A DNA stretch of 64,000 bases from Psychromarinibacter halotolerans (lineage in GTDB: Bacteria > Pseudomonadota > Alphaproteobacteria > Rhodobacterales > Rhodobacteraceae): assembly GCF_029168315.1 (NCBI RefSeq), contig NZ_JARGYD010000001.1, forward strand, positions 248,001 through 312,000, given 5' to 3'. Each line of letters starts with the position of its first letter. Position 1 is the first letter of the stretch. Positions 58,803 through 64,000 of the stretch are shown here, piece by piece. The notes beneath the pieces were generated by a model that did no database searches, was not told where the DNA came from, and saw nothing but the letters and a program-made list of their open reading frames with translations. A program made the translations under genes and the position numbers.

Positions 58803-59282
58803 CTATTCCTTGCCGTCGCGCCCCTCGAACAACCGCAGAATCCCCAGAACCGCCAGAACGATACCGGTAGCCAGCGCCGCCAATGGCATCTGTCCGGCGC
58901 CGCAAGCCAGCCCGATGGCGCCCGCCAGCCACATCGACGCGCCGGTGGTGACGTGGTGCACCTTGCCGCCCGAGGTAAAGATGATCCCGGCGGCAAGGAA
59001 GGCGACACCGGCGGTCACCGCCTCGACCAGCCGCAGCGGGTCGATCCGTTTCTCGCCATCGCCGAAGGGCAGCTGCGACAGTTCCTGGCTGACGATGATG
59101 AACAGGCAGGCCGCCAACGAGATCAGCATGTGCGTGCGCAGGCCCGCAGGCTTGTTGCGCCACTCGCGCTCTATCCCCACGGCGCCCGCAAGCAGGATGG
59201 CCGACACCAGCCGGATCGCCGCGATCTCCCACGGGACGGCGGCGAAATTGCCGGAGAACTCACTGGCGATGGTGTCGAACAT
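58803..59282 (-). CDS. MgtC/SapB-family membrane protein
   Basis: 159 residues from the ATG at 59282, with four to five hydrophobic helices. The MgtC/SapB features are VGIEREWRNKPAGLRTHMLI, VTAGVAFLAAGIIFTSGGKV and LTTGASMWLAGAIGLACGAG-like text (HHVTTGASMWLAGAIG). MgtC-type proteins affect magnesium stress survival or inhibit F-type ATPase in some bacteria; others have no known role. A longer upstream frame exists but starts in GC-rich non-family sequence. Confidence 0.88.
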   Translation of the reverse strand: MFDTIASEFSGNFAAVPWEIAAIRLVSAILLAGAVGIEREWRNKPAGLRTHMLISLAACLFIIVSQELSQLPFGDGEKRIDPLRLVEAVTAGVAFLAAGIIFTSGGKVHHVTTGASMWLAGAIGLACGAGQMPLAALATGIVLAVLGILRLFEGRDGKE

Positions 59283-59390
59283 GGGAAGGGCCTTTCCTGT
59301 TCCCTCAAAGTCTAGCGTAAACGTGCCGCGTTTCGAGCGGGTGCAGCGCAGTCTTTGCGCCTTAGGGTCGCCCGGCCAAGCAGGTTCGCC

Positions 59391-60293
59391 GTGAGCGATT
59401 GGCTGATCTCTTTGGAGGGCACCGAGGCGGGGCACCAGCTGGCACTGGCGCTGGCGCTGCTGGCCGCGTTCCTGCACGCGGTGTTCGGCGCGCTGCAAAA
59501 GGGTCGCCACGATCCGTGGCTGTCGCGGGGGGCGATTGATTTCGCATACGGCGCGATGGCCGCGCCCTTCGCATTCTTCGTGGTGCCGTGGCCAGAGCCG
59601 CATATGTGGCCGATCCTTGCCGGGGCCTTCGGCATCCACGTCGTCTATAAGCTGGCGCAGGCGTGGGCCTATACCAAGGGCGCCTACACGGTCGTCTACC
59701 CGGTGGTGCGGGGCACCGCGCCGTTCTTTGCCGTGATCGGCGCCTACCTGCTGTTCGGCGAGATCTTCACACCGGTGCAGTGGCTGGGCGTCGGCGTGCT
59801 GCTTTCCGGGATCTTCGGGCTGGCGGCCTACAACCTGCGCTATCTTGAGACCGCGCGCGACACGCTGCCGGTGGCGCTGATGCTGGCGGCGGGGACGGGC
59901 GCGCTGGTGGCGCTGTACACGACCTACGACGCCTACGGCATCCGGGCGACCGCAGATCCGTTCACGTTCCTGGCATGGTTCTTCTTTCTCGACGGGCTGT
60001 TCATGCCGGTGGTTGCGCTGCGGCGCTATGCCCTTATGTCCGACAGGCCCGCCTTGGGGCCGCTGGCCCTGCGGGGCTTCGTCGGCGGGGTGATCGCCTT
60101 TTTCAGCTTCGGCGCGATCATGCTGGCGACGCGGCTGGACAAGGTCGGCGAGGCAGCGGTGCTGCGCGAGACCTCGACCGTTTTCGCGGCGCTGATCGGC
60201 TGGCTGGTGCTGCGCGAAAAGGTCGGACCCCGGCGTCTTGTCCTGATGGCGTTGATCGCGGCGGGGGCTGTGATAGTGGAGACGGGTGGCTAG
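59391..60293 (+). CDS. EamA/DMT-family transporter
   Basis: 300 residues if started at GTG 59391 (VSDWLISLEGTEAGHQLALA); an ATG at 59355 would add 12 residues. About ten transmembrane helices in two EamA repeats, with TKGAYTVVYPVVRGTAPFFA in the first and EAAVLRETSTVFAALIGWLV in the second. The substrate is unknown; these export amino acids or metabolites. It precedes yciB by 26 bp on the same strand and starts 108 bp from the divergent MgtC-like gene. Confidence 0.88.
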   Translation: MSDWLISLEGTEAGHQLALALALLAAFLHAVFGALQKGRHDPWLSRGAIDFAYGAMAAPFAFFVVPWPEPHMWPILAGAFGIHVVYKLAQAWAYTKGAYTVVYPVVRGTAPFFAVIGAYLLFGEIFTPVQWLGVGVLLSGIFGLAAYNLRYLETARDTLPVALMLAAGTGALVALYTTYDAYGIRATADPFTFLAWFFFLDGLFMPVVALRRYALMSDRPALGPLALRGFVGGVIAFFSFGAIMLATRLDKVGEAAVLRETSTVFAALIGWLVLREKVGPRRLVLMALIAAGAVIVETGG

Positions 60294-60319
60294 GGCCGCT
60301 TCGACGGAAAGGGACAGGA

Positions 60320-60928
60320 ATGGCTGAAAAGAATATCTCGCAGGGGCTGAAGCTGGCGCTGGACATGGGGCCGATCCTTGCCTTCTTCGTCGGCTACATG
60401 CTGCTTCGCGACCGGACCTTCGTGATCGGCGGCTCGGAATACTCGGGCTTCATTCTTGTGACGGCGGCCTTCATCCCGCTGCTGGCCCTGTCGACGCTGG
60501 TGCTGTGGCGGCTGACCGGCACGCTGTCGAAGATGCAGATCGTGACGCTGGTGCTGGTGGTGGTGTTCGGCGGCATGACCGTGTGGCTGAACGACGAGCG
60601 GTTCTTCAAGATGAAGCCGACCATGATCTACACGCTGTTCGCGCTGGTGCTGGGCTTCGGACTGTTGCGCGGCCAAAGCTACATGCAGTCCGTGATGGGA
60701 GAGATGCTGCCCATGCAGCCCGAGGGCTGGATGATCCTGACCAAGCGCGTCACCGTGTTCTTCGTTCTGCTTGCGGTGCTGAACGAGGTGATCTGGCGCA
60801 CCATGTCCACCGACGCATGGGTGAACTTCAAGACCTTCGGCCTGACCATCGGGCTGTTCGCGTTCTTCATGCTGCAGGGCAAGCTGTTCCAGACCTACGG
60901 GATCGAGACCGACAAACCCGGCGAATAG
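60320..60928 (+). CDS. yciB: Inner-membrane septation/cell-envelope protein YciB (IspZ)
   Basis: 202 residues from the ATG at 60320 after GGACAGGA. Five transmembrane helices, family features LALDMGPILAFFVGYMLL, FGGMTVWLNDERFFKMKPTM and LNEVIWRTMSTDAWVNFKTF. YciB/IspZ affects cell-envelope synthesis and division in enterobacteria. It is coupled by position to the EamA gene. Confidence 0.95.
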   Translation: MAEKNISQGLKLALDMGPILAFFVGYMLLRDRTFVIGGSEYSGFILVTAAFIPLLALSTLVLWRLTGTLSKMQIVTLVLVVVFGGMTVWLNDERFFKMKPTMIYTLFALVLGFGLLRGQSYMQSVMGEMLPMQPEGWMILTKRVTVFFVLLAVLNEVIWRTMSTDAWVNFKTFGLTIGLFAFFMLQGKLFQTYGIETDKPGE

Positions 60929-61139
60929 GGCGGCTGCACCGCCGCTCGGGGCGCCCCGTCCTGCGCCCCGTCCAGCGCCGTCTACGATGCGCCGGGACAT
61001 GCACCCTGTCCATCGCGCTTTGCCCTGCCACCGCGCCTTGTGGCTATTCGATAGGCAGCGCCGTGGGCATCCCGGCAATCCCCAAGCTCTGTTCCCGTGT
61101 CGGGATTGACGCGCAGCACCTCTGGGTCTAAGGCAAGGG
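60929..61139. other. Spacer between yciB and the metZ leader with candidate promoter
   Basis: About 210 bp without a gene. TTGACG at 61106-61111 followed 17 bp later by TAAGGC is a weak sigma-70-like promoter whose start would fall just before the SAM-II riboswitch. The rest is GC-rich sequence with no recognised feature. Confidence 0.45.
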
Positions 61140-61195
61140 TCGTGGCGATTTGTACACCGGATTGCGGGCCACGTTAAAAAATTCCGCTAAAGAGG
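61140..61195 (+). ncRNA. SAM-II riboswitch
   Basis: The leader of metZ has the SAM-II signature. P1 pairs CGTGGC at 61141-61146 with GCCACG at 61168-61173. Between them lies GATTTGTACACCGGATTGCG with the conserved GATTTG. GTTAAA follows P1 and the conserved CGCTAAAGAG comes next, forming the second pseudoknot stem. SAM-II elements occur in alphaproteobacterial met genes, and metZ is the gene here. High S-adenosylmethionine would stabilise the fold and reduce metZ expression. Confidence 0.9.
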
Positions 61196-61210
61196 TGTCG
61201 GACGGTAAAA

Positions 61211-61243
61211 GCCCCCGGCGCTGATCGCGGTGGGGGTTTTTTT
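61211..61243 (+). terminator. Intrinsic terminator in the metZ leader
   Basis: CCCCC (61212-61216) pairs with GGGGG (61232-61236) with an inner GCG/CGC pair, followed by seven T. It lies between the SAM-II riboswitch and the metZ ribosome site AAGGAGG, so the riboswitch probably controls transcription by attenuation. Confidence 0.85.
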
Positions 61244-61266
61244 GTGCGCATAAGGAGGCGCAAGTC

Positions 61267-62448
61267 ATGAGCAAGGACTGGAACACCCGGACGAAACTGG
61301 TTCACGAAGGCATCCGCCGCAGCCAGTACAACGAGGTGAGCGAGGCGATCTTCCTGACGCAGGGTTTCGTCTATGAAAGCGCCGAGCAGGCCGAAGCGCG
61401 GTTCATCGAGATCGGTGACGACGAGTTCATCTATGCCCGCTATGGCAATCCGACCGTCCGCATGTTCGAGGAACGCATCGCCGCGCTGGAAGGGGCAGAG
61501 GACGCCTTTGCCACCGCGTCCGGCATGGCGGCGGTCAACGCCGCGCTGACGTCGCTGCTGAAGGCGGGCGACCATGTCGTGTCGTCGCGCGCGCTGTTCG
61601 GCTCGTGCCTGTACATCCTCGAAGAGATCCTGACCCGCTACGGGGTCGAAGTGACCTTCGTCGACGGCACCGACCTTGACGCATGGAAGGCCGCGATCCG
61701 CGACGACACCAAGGCCGTCTTCTTCGAAACGATGTCGAACCCGACGCTGGAAATCATCGACATCGCCGCCGTGACCGAACTGGCCCATGCCAAGGGCGCG
61801 CTGGTGGTGGCCGACAACGTGTTCGCCACGCCGATCTTCAGCCGCGCGGTCGAACTGGGCGTCGACCTTGTCGTCTACTCGACCACCAAGCACATCGACG
61901 GGCAGGGCCGCTGTCTGGGCGGGGTGGTGCTTGGCTCGAAAGAGCTGATCCGCAAGAAGGTCGAACCGTATCTGAAGCACACCGGCGGCGCGCTGTCGCC
62001 GTTCAACGCGTGGGTGATGCTGAAGGGCATGGACACGCTGGACCTGCGGGTTCGCGCGTCGGCGGACGGTGCGCTGAAACTGGCGAAGGCGCTGGACGGG
62101 CACGCCAAGCTGTCCCGCGTGATCCACCCCAGCCTGCCGTCGCACCCGCAGGCCGAACTGGCCAGCCGCCAGATGGGATCCGGCGGCACCATGCTGGCGC
62201 TGGACGTCAAAGGCGGCAAGGACGCGGCCTTCCGGGTGCTGAACGCGTTGGAGATCTGGACGATCTCGAACAACCTTGGCGACTCGAAAAGCATCGTGAC
62301 CCATCCGGCCACCACCACGCACCAGCGCCTGAGCGACGAACAGCGCGCGACGCTGGGGATTACCGATGGGCTGATCCGCCTGTCGGTCGGGCTGGAAGAC
62401 GCGGACGACCTGCTGAAAGACCTGACGACGGCGCTGGATCAGGCCTGA
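61267..62448 (+). CDS. metZ: O-succinylhomoserine sulfhydrylase
   Basis: 393 residues from the ATG at 61267 after AAGGAGG. The Cys/Met-metabolism PLP fold is clear: YARYGNPTVRMFEERIAALE, the PLP lysine in VVYSTTKHIDGQGRCLGG, and the C-terminal SNNLGDSKSIVTHPATTTHQ. The enzyme makes homocysteine from an activated homoserine and sulfide. It is the target of the SAM-II riboswitch upstream. Homoserine comes from Hom, whose gene is about 33 kb to the left. Confidence 0.96.
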   Translation: MSKDWNTRTKLVHEGIRRSQYNEVSEAIFLTQGFVYESAEQAEARFIEIGDDEFIYARYGNPTVRMFEERIAALEGAEDAFATASGMAAVNAALTSLLKAGDHVVSSRALFGSCLYILEEILTRYGVEVTFVDGTDLDAWKAAIRDDTKAVFFETMSNPTLEIIDIAAVTELAHAKGALVVADNVFATPIFSRAVELGVDLVVYSTTKHIDGQGRCLGGVVLGSKELIRKKVEPYLKHTGGALSPFNAWVMLKGMDTLDLRVRASADGALKLAKALDGHAKLSRVIHPSLPSHPQAELASRQMGSGGTMLALDVKGGKDAAFRVLNALEIWTISNNLGDSKSIVTHPATTTHQRLSDEQRATLGITDGLIRLSVGLEDADDLLKDLTTALDQA

Positions 62449-62461
62449 GACGCTTAAAAGC

Positions 62462-62487
62462 GAACCGCGCCGCACAGGGCGCGGTTC
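62462..62487. terminator. Hairpin between convergent metZ and GNAT genes
   Basis: GAACCGCGCC (62462-62471), loop GCACAG, GGCGCGGTTC (62478-62487): a perfect 10-bp stem, with A-rich sequence upstream (TTAAAAGC). It overlaps the GNAT stop codon by two bases and probably ends both transcripts. Confidence 0.75.
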
Positions 62488-62998
62488 ACGCTGCCAGATC
62501 GCACAGCAAGATCTCGTTCGGATAGGCTTCGTCGCCGATCCGGAAATGCGTGCGCCCCACGACCCGGAACCCCTGCGACTGGTAGAACCCGATTGCGTCG
62601 GTGTTCTCGCTGTTCGTGGTCAGCCAGACCGACGTCGCCCCGCGGGCCCGCGCGATGGCGATCCCTTCGGCCAGCAGCGCCTTGCCCAGCCCCCGGCCTT
62701 TGTGCCGTGGCTGTACGTAGAGCGTGGTGATCTCGGTGTCGGACGCGACCCCTTCGGGCGCCGCCCGGTCGCGGGTGACGCGGACGAAGCCGTCGATGCC
62801 GTCGCGGTTCTCGGACACGATGACGCTTTCGCCGGGATCGCCCAGCAGCGCCTCGAACCGGTCCGCCGTGAAGGTCGACAGGGCGTAATCCGCGAAGAAG
62901 CCGTTCACGCCATTGCGGATGTAGGTGCCGATCCAGACCTCTATCGAGATCGCGGCAAGACTGGACGAGTCGCTGCGCGCGGCGGGGCGGAAGGACAT
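62486..62998 (-). CDS. GNAT-family N-acetyltransferase
   Basis: 170 residues from the ATG at 62998 (MSFRPAARSDSSSLAAISIE), 2 bp after the permease stop. The acetyl-CoA motif is VQPRHKGRGLGKALLAEGIA (the R/Q-x-x-G-x-G/A core), followed by NTDAIGFYQSQGFRVVGRTH. The substrate is unknown. Its position downstream of a permease gene suggests co-expression but not a known link. Confidence 0.92.
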   Translation of the reverse strand: MSFRPAARSDSSSLAAISIEVWIGTYIRNGVNGFFADYALSTFTADRFEALLGDPGESVIVSENRDGIDGFVRVTRDRAAPEGVASDTEITTLYVQPRHKGRGLGKALLAEGIAIARARGATSVWLTTNSENTDAIGFYQSQGFRVVGRTHFRIGDEAYPNEILLCDLAA

Positions 62999-63000
62999 CC

Positions 63001-63807
63001 TCAGCGGATCAGTTGCGGACGCACCCGCAGGCGCGACCGGCGTTCCTGTGGCAGGTGCCGGTTCAGCCGCGTGTTGATCCGCCCGAAGACGAAGATCACC
63101 GCCAGCGTCAGCAGCACGAAATAGAACGCGACGATCGGGTAGGGCACGAACGGGTTGAACGTCTTGTCCGCGAAGTAGCTTGCGTAATACAGCGCGTCCC
63201 CCTTCTGTTGCCACGCCGGGAAGCCCGAGAAGAAGACCAGCGTGGTCGCGTGGAACAGGAAGATCGCCTCGTTCGTGTAGGCAGGCCAGCCCAGCCGCAG
63301 CATCGTCGGATAGATCACCCGGCGGAACCGAACCCAGCCAGTCATGCCGTAGGCGTCCGCCGCCTCGACGTCGCCGCGCGGCACGGACCGGAACGCGCCA
63401 TAGAAGATTTCTCCGGAATAGGCGGCGGTGTTCAGGAACAGAACGATCAGCGCCCCGAACGCCGCGCTGGTGAGCGGGTCGAACACGCCGCTCCATTGCT
63501 TCAGCGACAGGAACAGGAAGTAGGCCAGGAAGAACTGGATGAACAGCGGCGAGCCACGGAACACGAAGATGAACCACTCGGCCGGCTTGCGCACCCAAAG
63601 CGTATCCGACGCTTTGGCGACGGCCAGCGCGATGGCCAGCACGAAGCCGATCGCCAGCGCAAGGACGCCGTGATAAATGTTCCAGATCAGCCCGGACCCG
63701 ATCAGCGTGAACTGCTCGCACAGGGTGAAATCGGAACGCGGCAAAAGCCGTTCGCCATAGCCGATGCTGCGCAGGCCATAAGCCTGGAAGGTTTCCCAGC
63801 AGCTCAT
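63001..63807 (-). CDS. Amino-acid ABC transporter permease (HisM/GlnP family)
   Basis: 268 residues from the ATG at 63807 after GGAGG; an upstream in-frame ATG at 63918 would add 37 residues. Five hydrophobic helices and the permease signature with EAADAYGMTGWVRFRRVIYP (EAA motif), FVFRGSPLFIQFFLAYFLF at the coupling region. It would form the membrane channel of a polar amino-acid importer with the upstream permease, an ATPase and a binding protein not seen here. Paired hairpins lie just upstream. Confidence 0.92.
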   Translation of the reverse strand: MSCWETFQAYGLRSIGYGERLLPRSDFTLCEQFTLIGSGLIWNIYHGVLALAIGFVLAIALAVAKASDTLWVRKPAEWFIFVFRGSPLFIQFFLAYFLFLSLKQWSGVFDPLTSAAFGALIVLFLNTAAYSGEIFYGAFRSVPRGDVEAADAYGMTGWVRFRRVIYPTMLRLGWPAYTNEAIFLFHATTLVFFSGFPAWQQKGDALYYASYFADKTFNPFVPYPIVAFYFVLLTLAVIFVFGRINTRLNRHLPQERRSRLRVRPQLIR

Positions 63808-63826
63808 AAGAACGCCTCCGAAGGTG

Positions 63827-63873
63827 CAGATTTTTCTGGAAAAACCTGACGGGCGGGATCTTCTGGAAGATCC
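63827..63873. repeat. Second pair of hairpins, between two permease genes
   Basis: CAGATTTTTC/GAAAAACCTG with one mismatch (63827-63848) and GGATCTTC/GAAGATCC (63856-63873, TG centre). The cores TTTTC/GAAAA and ATCTTC/GAAGAT match those of the pair at 48675-48724. Here they lie inside an operon, where they may partly terminate or stabilise the transcript. Confidence 0.75.
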
Positions 63874-63892
63874 TGTTGGCGGACCGATACCA

Positions 63893-64000
63893 TCATGCCG
63901 CCTTCCCCTGCCGGACACCGCCCAGCGTTGCCTGTCCGTGGCTCAGGCGTCGGGTGATCCGCGCCAGCACCACCTCGGACACCCGCGTGAAGGCGAGGTA
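63893..64000 (-). CDS. C-terminal end of an amino-acid ABC transporter permease (5' end outside window)
   Basis: The last 35 codons are visible, reading (from the window edge) YLAFTRVSEVVLARITRRLS, then HGQATLGGVRQGKAA before the TGA at 63893. This is the typical end of HisQ-type permeases. It lies 85 bp upstream of the HisM-like permease, in the same direction, so both belong to one importer. The start is beyond the right edge. Confidence 0.75.
   Translation of the reverse strand, partial: YLAFTRVSEVVLARITRRLSHGQATLGGVRQGKAA

Overview
The window is GC-rich chromosomal DNA from an alphaproteobacterium, most likely a member of the Rhodobacteraceae/Roseobacter group. This rests on a Tad (Flp) pilus locus, recJ, glpX and hom close together, urease genes mixed with DUF1127 proteins, a SAM-II riboswitch ahead of metZ, and short overlaps between operon genes. 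No species can be named from the sequence alone.

Left edge (1-3.9 kb): the start of a minus-strand Tad pilus operon (flp pilin, cpaB, a TadG-like protein cut by the window edge), divergent from a LuxR-type regulator across an AT-rich spacer.

4.7-19.85 kb: an integrated mobilizable island of about 15.1 kb. It is bounded by an 18-bp direct repeat whose right copy is the 3' end of an intact tRNA-Glu(UUC) gene. A tyrosine integrase reads into the tRNA. The island also carries a MOBV-like relaxase with a candidate oriT, a KfrA-like coiled-coil DNA-binding protein, several small unknown genes, and a five-gene type I restriction-modification operon. In that operon two extra PD-(D/E)XK-like nuclease genes sit between hsdS and hsdR.

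19.9-33.2 kb: housekeeping genes recJ, glpX, hom, an alr-mlaE-mlaF operon, a VWA-like secreted protein and a diheme cytochrome c. Interspersed are an enolase-superfamily sugar-acid dehydratase candidate, a sugar/NAD epimerase and a LysR regulator. Two copies of one hairpin repeat flank glpX in opposite orientation.

33.6-44.1 kb: ureC, two DUF1127 genes, an exported protein and ureE-ureF-ureG. ureA, ureB and ureD are not in this window. Then follow a PreA-like flavoprotein lacking its ferredoxin domain, an Asp-rich EF-hand exported protein, a 2OG-Fe(II) oxygenase-like protein, a NarL/NarX-type two-component pair and a DoxX membrane protein.

44.4-55.7 kb: a lineage-specific surface-glycan-type cluster. 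Four proteins carry GT92-like (Glyco_tranf_2_4) domains. Two carry a second DxD glycosyltransferase-like domain, one of these fused to a methyltransferase. An alpha/beta-hydrolase-like module occurs once fused with an intact GASMG nucleophile elbow and once stand-alone with the serine replaced by glycine. A divergent sulfotransferase-like protein ends the cluster. Module sharing suggests these proteins evolved together by duplication and shuffling; the product is unknown.

55.7-64 kb: a small exported protein, an AlkB-type monooxygenase, ftsY, an MgtC-like protein, an EamA transporter, yciB/ispZ, SAM-II riboswitch plus terminator plus metZ, a GNAT acetyltransferase and two amino-acid ABC permease genes, the second cut by the right edge.
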